Shown here piece by piece: positions 40,298 to 47,457 of a DNA stretch of 64,000 nucleotides. Where the stretch lies: assembly GCF_000719135.1 (NCBI RefSeq), contig NZ_JOEK01000007.1, positions 124,001 through 188,000 on the forward strand, given 5' to 3'. The notes below the pieces were generated by a model, which saw nothing but the letters and a program-made list of their open reading frames with translations, did no database searches and was not told the origin of the DNA. Source of the stretch: Streptomyces avicenniae. Lineage in GTDB: Bacteria > Actinomycetota > Actinomycetes > Streptomycetales > Streptomycetaceae. The position numbers were made by a program, and so were the translations under genes. Within the stretch, counting starts at the first letter, position 1. Each line of letters begins with the position of its first letter.

Positions 40298-42835
40298 TCA
40301 CGGGAGGAGCACGGGGGCGTACCTGTCGCTCCAGCCGGGCGACGCCGTACGGGCGGCGGCGGCCTCCACGGTGGCGTGATCGACGGTGGCGGCCACCCTG
40401 GCGCCGGTGCCGAGGTCCCGGGCCGCGACGTGCAGCACCCCGTTCGCGTCCACGTCCATCGCCACCTCGACGCGCGGCACGCCCCTGGGGGCGGGCGGCA
40501 GCGCCAGTTCGAGGACGGCGAGGGTCCTGTTGTCGGCGGCGGCGGCCCTCTCGCCCTCCACGACGCGCAGGAGCATCACGGGCTGGCCGTCCGCGCCGGT
40601 GGTGAACGTCTCCCGGCGCTTCTCGGGGATCACCGTGTTGCGCTGCATCAGCTTCACGGTGATCCCTCCCCTGGTCCCCACCCCGAGCGACGCGGAGCAG
40701 GCGTCGAGGAGCAGCACCTCCTTCACCGCGCCGGTCAGGACACCGGCCTGGAGCGCGGCGCCCGTGGCGACGCCCTCGGGGATCAGCCCGCGATAGGGCT
40801 CGCGCCCGCCCGTCAGCTCACGGACCAGCTCGCCGATCGCGGGCATCCGGGTGGCGCCGCCCGTCAGGATCACCCGGTCGATGTCGGCGAACGCGAGCCC
40901 GGCGTCGCGCAGGGCCTGTTCGACAGGTCTGCGGCAGCGCAGCAGCAGATCGCGCGTCAGGTCCTCGAACTGGGCGCGGGTGACGACCTCGTCCAGGTGC
41001 ACCGGGCCGCGCGGGCCGGTGGCCAGGTAGGGCAGCCGGACGGACGCCGCGTGCGCCGCCGACAGCTCGAACTTCGCCGTCGTCGCCGCCTCCCGCAGCC
41101 GCTGGACCGCCGCGACGTCGCCGCTCAGGTCCACGCCGTGCGACCGCCGCACGCGGTCGGTCAGGTCGCGGACGATCCGCAGGTCCCAGTCGTCGCCGCC
41201 CAGGTGGTCGTCCCCCGCCGCCGCCTTGACCTCCGCGACGCCGTCGCCGATCTCCACGAGCGAGACGTCGAGCGTGCCTCCGCCGAGGTCGAAGATCAGG
41301 ACGGTGCAGTCCTCCCGGTTCAGGCCGTAGGCCATCGACGCGGCCGTGGGCTCGCTGACGACGCGGGCCACGCGCAGCCCCGCCAGCTCACCGGCCCGCA
41401 CCAGCGCCGCCCGCCGGTCGAGGCCGAAGCCCACCGGCACCGTCAGCACGGCCCCGCCGAGCGGCCCGCCCAACGCGGCCTCGGCGTCGGCCCGCAGGCG
41501 GGCGAGCATCAGCCGGGCGACCTCCTGCGCCGTCAGACGTACGCCGCCGCGCGTGACGCTCCAGTCCGTGCCGAGCCGCAGCTTCGCCGCCCGCACGGTG
41601 TACTCGGGGTTGGTGACGGCCTGCCGCTGCGCGGCCGTGCCGACCAGGACATCGCCCTCGGCGGTGACGGCGACCACGCTCGGCGTGGTGAACGCGCCCT
41701 CGGCGTTGGGGATCAGCCGGACGTCCCCGCCCTCGACCACGCCGATCGCCGAGTTCGTCGTGCCGAAGTCGATGCCGACGATCGGGCGGGGGCCGGTGTC
41801 CCGCCCGCGCCCGCGGTCCTTGTCACGCGGTCGGCGTGGCGGCGGCGCCGCGGGGATCTCGCCGAGCCCGCGCCCGTGCCACAACGCCCGCGCCCGCGCG
41901 GCCACGTCGCGGTCGGCGTCGGCGGTGAGCGTGAGCAGCGCGTCGCGCGCGGCGTCACGGTTCGGCCCGCGCACGCTGCCGAGCAGCCGCTCGACCAGGT
42001 GCAGGGCACCGGCGCGCCGCCACGCCTCCGGGCCGAGGACGGCGTTCCGCAGCTCGGCCAGCCGCTCGGCGTCGCCGTGGCGCGGGTTGCGCGCGATGTG
42101 GATCGTGCCCTGCGCGTTGTCCACGCTGAGCGTCGGCGTCTGGGCGGCGACGCGCCGCCGCACCCGGTCGTGCACGTAGGTGTACAGCTCGTGGACCGAC
42201 ACGAGGCCGTCGCCGTCGAGATCCGCCGACCCGTCCCGCAGGCCGTCCACCACCGCCGAGGTGAAGACGGACGGCTCGGCGGGCGCACGGCTGGAGCGGA
42301 CGTCCCGCTCGGCCTCGTGCGCGTACTGGAGCGCGGTGGACGCCGTGAGCACCACCCGGCCGTTGCCCGCGAAGGGCTCGGCGACATCGACGGCGGGTGG
42401 GTCGCCGCCGCGCCGCCGGGCGTTCACCGTGAACGCCCCGCTGTAGCAGCAGTCGAGGAGGACGACGATGCGGCGGCAGCGGCTCTGCCCGATCCAGTCG
42501 CCGACCATGTCGGCGGGGACGGCCGTGGAGCCGGGGAGGTCGCGCTCGGTGTCGCGCATGACGAAGTGCAGCCGGCCCCGCAGGTCCTTCCAGCCGTGCA
42601 GGGACAGGTGGAGGAGGAGCAGGTCGTCCGGACCCGCCCGGGTGAAGAGGGATTCGAGGGCACGCTGCGCGGAACGCTGGTCGCCGTCGATGAGCGTCTC
42701 GACCGCGAAGCCGCCGATGTCCGGGTCGCCGAGCACGCCCGCGAGCGCGGCCGCGTCGGCGGTGGCGGCCGGGAGCGGCGTGAAGTGCGGGTCGTCGTAC
42801 CGGCTGTTGGCGATGATCAGGGCACGCTTCGCCAC
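40298..42835 (-). CDS. caspase (peptidase C14) fused to an Hsp70 chaperone
   Basis: 845 aa. Residues 1-~250 are a caspase: KRALIIANSRYDDPHFTPLP, His80-Gly81 in LHLSLHGWKD, and the Cys dyad partner in LLDCCYSG (Cys130). A calcium-loop-like DLDGDGLVSVHE (205-216) is present, as in other bacterial caspases. Residues ~255-330 are helical, then a basic linker. From ~352 an Hsp70: GIDFGTTNSAIGVVE, VLTVPVGFGLDRRAALVRAG, LIFDLGGGTLDVSLV, VILTGGATRMPAIGELV, and a substrate-binding beta domain (ACSASLGVGTRGGITVKLMQ), but the C-terminal helical lid is missing. So a folding-sensor chaperone may gate a protease. First or second gene of the operon. Confidence 0.9.
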   Translation of the reverse strand: MAKRALIIANSRYDDPHFTPLPAATADAAALAGVLGDPDIGGFAVETLIDGDQRSAQRALESLFTRAGPDDLLLLHLSLHGWKDLRGRLHFVMRDTERDLPGSTAVPADMVGDWIGQSRCRRIVVLLDCCYSGAFTVNARRRGGDPPAVDVAEPFAGNGRVVLTASTALQYAHEAERDVRSSRAPAEPSVFTSAVVDGLRDGSADLDGDGLVSVHELYTYVHDRVRRRVAAQTPTLSVDNAQGTIHIARNPRHGDAERLAELRNAVLGPEAWRRAGALHLVERLLGSVRGPNRDAARDALLTLTADADRDVAARARALWHGRGLGEIPAAPPPRRPRDKDRGRGRDTGPRPIVGIDFGTTNSAIGVVEGGDVRLIPNAEGAFTTPSVVAVTAEGDVLVGTAAQRQAVTNPEYTVRAAKLRLGTDWSVTRGGVRLTAQEVARLMLARLRADAEAALGGPLGGAVLTVPVGFGLDRRAALVRAGELAGLRVARVVSEPTAASMAYGLNREDCTVLIFDLGGGTLDVSLVEIGDGVAEVKAAAGDDHLGGDDWDLRIVRDLTDRVRRSHGVDLSGDVAAVQRLREAATTAKFELSAAHAASVRLPYLATGPRGPVHLDEVVTRAQFEDLTRDLLLRCRRPVEQALRDAGLAFADIDRVILTGGATRMPAIGELVRELTGGREPYRGLIPEGVATGAALQAGVLTGAVKEVLLLDACSASLGVGTRGGITVKLMQRNTVIPEKRRETFTTGADGQPVMLLRVVEGERAAAADNRTLAVLELALPPAPRGVPRVEVAMDVDANGVLHVAARDLGTGARVAATVDHATVEAAAARTASPGWSDRYAPVLLP

Positions 42836-42841
42836 GGCGGT

Positions 42842-43255
42842 TCACTCACCGTGGCGGCGCAGGAACTCCTCCAGGGCGCGTCTGCGCGTCTCCTCGGACG
42901 ACGCGGAGAGTTCGATCTCGTCGTCGCCGATCCTGATCCGGATGCTGCCGGACCGCCGACGGTTCAGCCAGTCCTGGAGAAGACCGGCGAGCACGGGCAG
43001 CAGCGCGCCCCCGCCGCCGAGGCCGAGGACCAGCGCGCCGATCTCGACGGCGCCCGCGCTGCGCGTCCCGGGGGGCGGGGGGAGCGGGGCGGGGGCCCGC
43101 TCGATGTGGGTGAGGTCGAGGTGGTCCAGCTCGCCGATGAGGCTGAGCAGGCTCTCCTCGGCGTACTCGGCGTACTCGGCGTCCCCGGGGTCTCCCGGGT
43201 TCCCGGCCTCCGCCTCGCCGACCAGCTCGACCCGGATGTGCTGCGCCGTCGCCAC
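42842..43255 (-). CDS. EACC1-like membrane component of a conflict system
   Basis: 137 aa from GTG 43255 (AAGGGGGA upstream). N-terminal soluble part (AEESLLSLIGELDHLDLTHI), one membrane segment (GALVLGLGGGGALLPVLAGL), then a strand-rich C-terminal part (GSIRIRIGDDEIELSASSEE, followed by TRRRALEEFLRRH). This matches the small 'effector-associated constant component 1' proteins described with caspase- and trypsin-based bacterial conflict systems. Six bases before the caspase-Hsp70 gene, so it is co-transcribed. It may anchor or regulate the effector at the membrane. Family call from memory of the pattern, moderate confidence. Confidence 0.65.
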   Translation of the reverse strand: MATAQHIRVELVGEAEAGNPGDPGDAEYAEYAEESLLSLIGELDHLDLTHIERAPAPLPPPPGTRSAGAVEIGALVLGLGGGGALLPVLAGLLQDWLNRRRSGSIRIRIGDDEIELSASSEETRRRALEEFLRRHGE

Positions 43256-43387
43256 GCGTCCCCCTTCGTCCGCCCCTGGCGGCCACCTTAACCGGCGCCG
43301 ACGCGCGTGGCGTAGGACCGATGCCGTAGGGGGAGTGACGACCTCGGGCCGAGGCGGCGGCGTCGGGCGGCGCCTAGCGTCGCAGGT

Positions 43388-44038
43388 ATGAGGATCGGCA
43401 TATTGGGGACAGGCAACGTCGGACGCGCGCTCGCGGCGGGGTGGGGCGGTGCGGGGCACGAGGTCGTCCTCGGGTCGCGGCGGCCGGGCGCTCCGGAGGT
43501 ACGGGCCGCGCTGGTGCCCGTGCTCGGGGAGAACGTGCGGGTGAGCGACCTGGATGCGGCCGTCGCCGACGCGGAGGTCGTCGTCAACGCGACGCCTGGC
43601 ACCGTGTCCGTGCCGCTGCTCGGTTCGGTCGGACCGGCGGCCCTGGCCGGGAAGGTGCTGCTCGACGTGGCGGTCGGCTTCGGCGCGGACGGGACGCTCT
43701 ACCACCTGGTCGAGAGCCTGGGCGAGGAGTTGCAGCGCACGTTTCCGGCGACCCGTGTCGTGAAGACGCTGTGCACGGTGGACGCCGGGGTGATGGTCGC
43801 GCCCGGCTCGCTCGACGGGCCGAGCACCGTGTTCCTGTCAGGGGACGACGAGGGCGCCAAGCGCACGGTCGGCGGGCTGCTGCGTGACCTGGGGTGGACG
43901 GCGGACTCCGTCCTCGACCTCGGCGGCATCGGCACGGCGCGCGGGCAGGAGCACTTCGCCCTGCTGTTCCTCGGGATCGCGGGCGCCCTGGGGTCCTACG
44001 GGTTCAACGTGCGCGTGGTCCCGCCGACGAACGGCTGA
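43388..44038 (+). CDS. F420-dependent NADP reductase-like oxidoreductase
   Basis: 216 aa. Rossmann fold with GILGTGNVGRALAAGWGGAG, the second strand VVLGSRRPGAPEV, NATPGTVSVPLL, the central VVKTLCTVDAGVMVAPGS, and FLSGDDEGAKRTVGGLLRDLG. This matches F420H2:NADP oxidoreductase-like proteins (F420_oxidored family), which move hydride between F420 and NADP; the FO synthase gene at 47454 makes the F420 precursor. TAGCGT at 43375-43380, 7 bases before the ATG, suggests a leaderless start. Confidence 0.82.
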   Translation: MRIGILGTGNVGRALAAGWGGAGHEVVLGSRRPGAPEVRAALVPVLGENVRVSDLDAAVADAEVVVNATPGTVSVPLLGSVGPAALAGKVLLDVAVGFGADGTLYHLVESLGEELQRTFPATRVVKTLCTVDAGVMVAPGSLDGPSTVFLSGDDEGAKRTVGGLLRDLGWTADSVLDLGGIGTARGQEHFALLFLGIAGALGSYGFNVRVVPPTNG

Positions 44039-44210
44039 CCGCCCGGCGGCGGTTGAGGCGCAGGGCGGCCAGGACGGCGGCGGCGGTCACGGCCGCCGCG
44101 CCGCAGGCGATCTCGGCGGCGGTGTCGCCGCCGGTCAGGGACAGCGTGGCGTTCGCCGCGACGCCGACCACGAGCACGACCCACAGGAACAGACGGAACG
44201 GCAACGCCAT
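44004..44210 (-). CDS. small membrane protein
   Basis: 68 aa with two hydrophobic helices (LPFRLFLWVVLVVGVAANAT and IACGAAAVTAAAVLAALRL) and a basic tail. The 3' end overlaps the convergent reductase by 35 bases. Position and hydrophobic pattern are the only support. Confidence 0.45.
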   Translation of the reverse strand: MALPFRLFLWVVLVVGVAANATLSLTGGDTAAEIACGAAAVTAAAVLAALRLNRRRAVSRSSAGPRAR

Positions 44211-44356
44211 CGGACGGCCCTCGCTCTCTCGGTCCGCGGGACCGCCGGGAGCGGGCCGCGTAGCAGGACCCACCCTCGCCGACGCACGCCCCGGGAACCA
44301 TCCGGCCACCTGCCCTGTCCGGGGTACAGCTGGCTGTACCCCGCCCTGCGCCAGGG

Positions 44357-44782
44357 CTACTTGAGGTCGATCTCGGCCCAGACGGTCTTGCCGACGACCA
44401 GCGGCTCGGTGCCCCACCGCGAGGAGAGGCCGCCGACGAGCAGCAGGCCGCGTCCGTACTCCTGGTCGTCGGCGGGCAGCCGCGGCTCGGGGAGGCGTTC
44501 GGTGCGCGGATCGGTGACCTCGATCCGCAACGTCCCGGCGGTGCGCGTCAGCTGCACCCTGAACAGGCGTCCGGACACGCGGCCGTGGAAGATCGCGTTG
44601 CTCGACAGCTCGCTCACGATGACGGCGGCGTCCCCCGCGATCTCCGGCAGCCCCCACACCTCCCCCACCAACCGCGCCGTCCGCATCCGCGCGAGCCGGA
44701 CACTGCGGGGCAACGGCGTGTAGGTGAGGCGGTCTTCCTGGAGGACGGCGCGGGGCTCGGGCGACGCGGGAGGTACGGCCAT
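44357..44782 (-). CDS. HATPase_c_2 (RsbW/AbaA-like) ATP-binding protein
   Basis: 141 aa. RLARMRTARLVGEVWGLPEI, then GDAAVIVSELSSNAIFHG (N box), LRIEVTDPRTERLPEPRLPA (G1-like DxR/G), YGRGLLLVGGLSSRWGTEPL (G2, GRGL). The anti-sigma/AbaA-type kinase fold, here next to a WhiJ-like regulator and DUF397 genes, a set repeated many times in Streptomyces genomes and involved in development and antibiotic control. It stands divergent to the XRE gene across a region with an 18-bp palindrome. A decayed relative is at 4439-4911. Confidence 0.87.
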   Translation of the reverse strand: MAVPPASPEPRAVLQEDRLTYTPLPRSVRLARMRTARLVGEVWGLPEIAGDAAVIVSELSSNAIFHGRVSGRLFRVQLTRTAGTLRIEVTDPRTERLPEPRLPADDQEYGRGLLLVGGLSSRWGTEPLVVGKTVWAEIDLK

Positions 44783-44894
44783 GATGATCTCCTCGTGAGA
44801 ACGAAGGTCCCGTCAGGCATCGAGCCGGGCATAGCCGAAGGTGCCTGACGCGCTACCGAACGTACTCGGGCTCACGAATCGCATCAACTTTTCC

Positions 44895-44912
44895 CGAGGA
44901 AAATTTTCCTCG
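44895..44912. promoter_or_regulatory. perfect 18-bp AT-rich palindrome
   Basis: CGAGGAAAATTTTCCTCG, between the divergent ATPase (start 44782) and XRE gene (start 44976). Likely operator for the XRE/WhiJ-like protein. TAGTAA at 44963-44968 is a -10 for a leaderless XRE transcript. Confidence 0.6.
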
Positions 44913-44975
44913 CACGTGCTTGCGGCGGGGAACCCGCTTTGCCGGGATGACCGCGCGTCACGTAGTAATGGCCTC

Positions 44976-45866
44976 ATGACAGCAGATCGGGCGAAGCGCG
45001 GGGCCACGGTCTCGACAGTCCTCGGACGCAGGCTCGGCGGTGAGTTGCTGCTCCTGCGCGAACGGCTCGGCCTCCGGCAGAGTCACGCCGCCGAGGCGCT
45101 GTCGGCTTCTGTGGCGAAGGTCGCCAAGATGGAGAACGGCCTGGTCCCCATGCGGGATCCGGACATCCAGGCACTCTGTCGCGCCTATGGCGTCAGCGAT
45201 CCGGAGGCCGTGGGCCGCCTCTGCGAGCTGGCTCGGCTGGACCGCGAGCGCCGCAAGGTGCAAGGGCGCTGGTCTCGGACGGAGACCGCCTCGTCCGCCG
45301 CGCTGCGTGAGTACCTGGCCATGGAGGAAGTGGCCATCGGCATCCTGAACCTCGAACTCAGCGCGATCCCCGGCCTCCTCCAGACTCCGGAGTACGTGCG
45401 CGCCCTGCTCCAGGGCGGGCCGGGGCGGGAACCGGCCGAGCGCGAGGCGGCGGTCGAGATCCGGCTCAAGCGGCAACAGCGGCTCACCGGTGAGCATCCG
45501 GTCGCTCTCGACGCGGTGGTGTGGGAAGGCGCGCTACGCCAACTCGTCGGCGGTGCGGAAACGATGCGCGGCCAGCTCGGGCATCTTCTGGACGTGTCCC
45601 GGCAGGAGAACATCAGCCTGCGGGTCGTTCCTTTCCGCGCCGGAGCGGCCGGTTGTCCTGTCGGCCCCTTCACCATCCTCTCGTTCGCCCCGGCCGAGTC
45701 CATCGACGTGGTGTACGCGGACGGCGTCGAATCAAGCTTTGTGGCGGAGAACAGACATGACAGCGCCGCCTATCGGAACTACTTCGGGGCCATGTCCGGT
45801 GCGGCTCTCGACGCGGGAGAGTCCCGCAGCCTGCTGGACGATATCCGCAAGGAGACCAGCAGATGA
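44976..45866 (+). CDS. WhiJ-like XRE regulator with DUF5753 domain
   Basis: 296 aa. XRE helix-turn-helix: GGELLLLRERLGLRQSHAAE, ALSASVAKVAKMENGLVPMR, DIQALCRAYGVSDPEAVGRL. C-terminal DUF5753: LNLELSAIPGLLQTPEYVRA, VVWEGALRQLVGGAETMRGQ, ISLRVVPFRAGAAGCPVGPF, VVYADGVESSFVAENRHD. These are the WhiJ/BldB-linked family whose small DUF397 partner modulates DNA binding. The stop overlaps the first DUF397 start. ATG 44976 with a TAGTAA -10 seven bases upstream (leaderless). Confidence 0.9.
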   Translation: MTADRAKRGATVSTVLGRRLGGELLLLRERLGLRQSHAAEALSASVAKVAKMENGLVPMRDPDIQALCRAYGVSDPEAVGRLCELARLDRERRKVQGRWSRTETASSAALREYLAMEEVAIGILNLELSAIPGLLQTPEYVRALLQGGPGREPAEREAAVEIRLKRQQRLTGEHPVALDAVVWEGALRQLVGGAETMRGQLGHLLDVSRQENISLRVVPFRAGAAGCPVGPFTILSFAPAESIDVVYADGVESSFVAENRHDSAAYRNYFGAMSGAALDAGESRSLLDDIRKETSR

Positions 45867-46063
45867 TGCCTGAACTGGACTTCCACAAATCCAGCTACAG
45901 CAGCAACACCGATGGCGGCACCTGTGTCGAGGTGGCGACCAATGTGCCGACGACCGTGGCCGTCCGCGACTCGAAGGACACGACGGGCGTCGTGGTGCAC
46001 ACGACTCCCGCGGTGTGGAGCGCTTTCAGCCGCTTCGTGAGGCAAGCGGGGCGGCCGTGCTGA
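45863..46063 (+). CDS. DUF397 protein, partner of the XRE regulator
   Basis: 66 aa: FHKSSYSSNTDGGTCVEVAT, VAVRDSKDTTGVVVHTTPAV, WSAFSRFVRQ. All DUF397 landmarks (KSSYS, CVEVA, VRDSKD, WxxF) are present. ATG overlaps the regulator stop, so it is made in equal amount and likely binds it. Confidence 0.9.
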   Translation: MMPELDFHKSSYSSNTDGGTCVEVATNVPTTVAVRDSKDTTGVVVHTTPAVWSAFSRFVRQAGRPC

Positions 46064-46153
46064 TCGACGACTCGCGCCCTTCCGCCGAGCCGGACGCTCC
46101 GCCCACAATTGAGCACGACCAGCCATCAGGGGCAGGCGGGGGAAAGGGCTCCC

Positions 46154-46342
46154 ATGTCCGACAGCCGTTTCATCAAGTCCAGCTACAGCGAGGCCGACGG
46201 TGAGTGCGTCGAAGTGGCGGCCGGTGCTCCGGTCGGCGTGATGGTCAGGGATTCGAAGGACGTGGATGCCGGGCTGGTGCGCGTCCGGCCCGAGGTGTGG
46301 GGGGCGTTCCTCGGGCACGTGAAGGACGCGCACCGGGACTAA
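46154..46342 (+). CDS. second DUF397 protein
   Basis: 62 aa: FIKSSYSEADGECVEVAAGA, VGVMVRDSKDVDAGLVRVRP, EVWGAFLGHVKD. A tandem paralogue of the preceding gene with its own ribosome-binding site (GGGGGAAAGG). Ends 4 bases into the convergent ADP-ribosylglycohydrolase gene. Confidence 0.88.
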   Translation: MSDSRFIKSSYSEADGECVEVAAGAPVGVMVRDSKDVDAGLVRVRPEVWGAFLGHVKDAHRD

Positions 46343-47457
46343 CCCCTCGGGTAGCGGTCCAGCCAGGCCGGGGAGGACTCGGCGGGGGTGTGCAGGGCCG
46401 GGCCCTGGGTCATCTCCATCGCGAAGTCGTCGGCCAGCTCCAGGATCGTGGCGCGGCCTTCGAGTCCGGCCAGCCAGGCGGGCGGCAGCGCCGTCTCGCC
46501 GTGGAGGGCGCCGAGCAGGTTGCCGCAGATGGAGCCCGTCGAGTCCGAGTCGCCGCCGTGGTTGACCGCCAGGAGCAGGCCGTGGGCCATGTCCTCCGCG
46601 ACCAGCGCGCAGTACACGCCCATGGCCAACGCCTCCTCGGCGACCCAGCCCTCCCCCAGCGACTCGACGCGCTCCGCCGTGGGAAGTCCCTGGCGGACCG
46701 CGCCGAGCGCCTGCTTCAGCGCCGCCGTCGTCTCCTCGTGGTCGGGACGCGCGGCCAGCAGGACGAGGGCCTTCTGCACCGCCGTGTCCAGGTCGTCGCC
46801 GAGCACCACCGCGTGCACGATCGCGGCGAACGCCCCGGCGGCGAGCTGCCCGGTCGGGTGGCCGTGCGTCTGCGCCGCGCCCTCGACGGCCAGTTGGAAG
46901 GCCAGCGGCGCGTCCCAGCCGACGAGCAGCCCGAACGGCGCGGAGCGCATCACGGTGCCGCAGCCCTTGGAATCCGGGTTCTTGGGCTTCTCGACCGTGC
47001 CCATCACGGCGTCGCCGAGACCGAGCAGGCAGGCGTTGCCGGGGGCGCGGCGGGCGTACAGCCACTCCTGGCGGGCCAGCCAGCCGTTGTCCTGGCGGCG
47101 TTCGTCCGGGCCCCAGTCGCGCTGGGTGTGGTACCAGCGGCGGTAGGCGGCGTGGAGGTCGGTCGGCGGGTGCCAGGCGCCGGTGTCGCGGCGGACGTGC
47201 GCGCGTATGAGCCCGTCCACCGTGAACAGCGTCATCTGCGTGTCGTCCGTGACGGCGCCGAGGCGTCCGTACGCGGGCACGTAGTCCGTCACGCCCGACG
47301 GCCCGTGGGCCGCCCGGATGGCGTCGAGCGAGTCGAACTCGATGCCCGCGCCCAGCGCGTCGCCGATGGCGCCGCCGAGCAGGCAGCCGCGCACCCGGCT
47401 GCGGTAGTCCTGCTGGTCCGCGCGGCCCCACAGCCGCCCACCCGTCGGGCCGCTCAC
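46339..47457 (-). CDS. ADP-ribosylglycohydrolase family (DraG/ARH)
   Basis: 372 aa. [20 protein letters not shown] at the start; the metal-binding segment [54 protein letters not shown] with [10 protein letters not shown], the second DxD metal site. These residues bind two Mg ions in DraG-type enzymes that remove ADP-ribose from Arg or Ser, or cut related nucleosides. GTG start overlaps the FO synthase stop (GTGA), so it follows that gene in an operon. A cytosolic enzyme; the substrate is unknown. Confidence 0.88.
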   Translation of the reverse strand: MSGPTGGRLWGRADQQDYRSRVRGCLLGGAIGDALGAGIEFDSLDAIRAAHGPSGVTDYVPAYGRLGAVTDDTQMTLFTVDGLIRAHVRRDTGAWHPPTDLHAAYRRWYHTQRDWGPDERRQDNGWLARQEWLYARRAPGNACLLGLGDAVMGTVEKPKNPDSKGCGTVMRSAPFGLLVGWDAPLAFQLAVEGAAQTHGHPTGQLAAGAFAAIVHAVVLGDDLDTAVQKALVLLAARPDHEETTAALKQALGAVRQGLPTAERVESLGEGWVAEEALAMGVYCALVAEDMAHGLLLAVNHGGDSDSTGSICGNLLGALHGETALPPAWLAGLEGRATILELADDFAMEMTQGPALHTPAESSPAWLDRYPRG

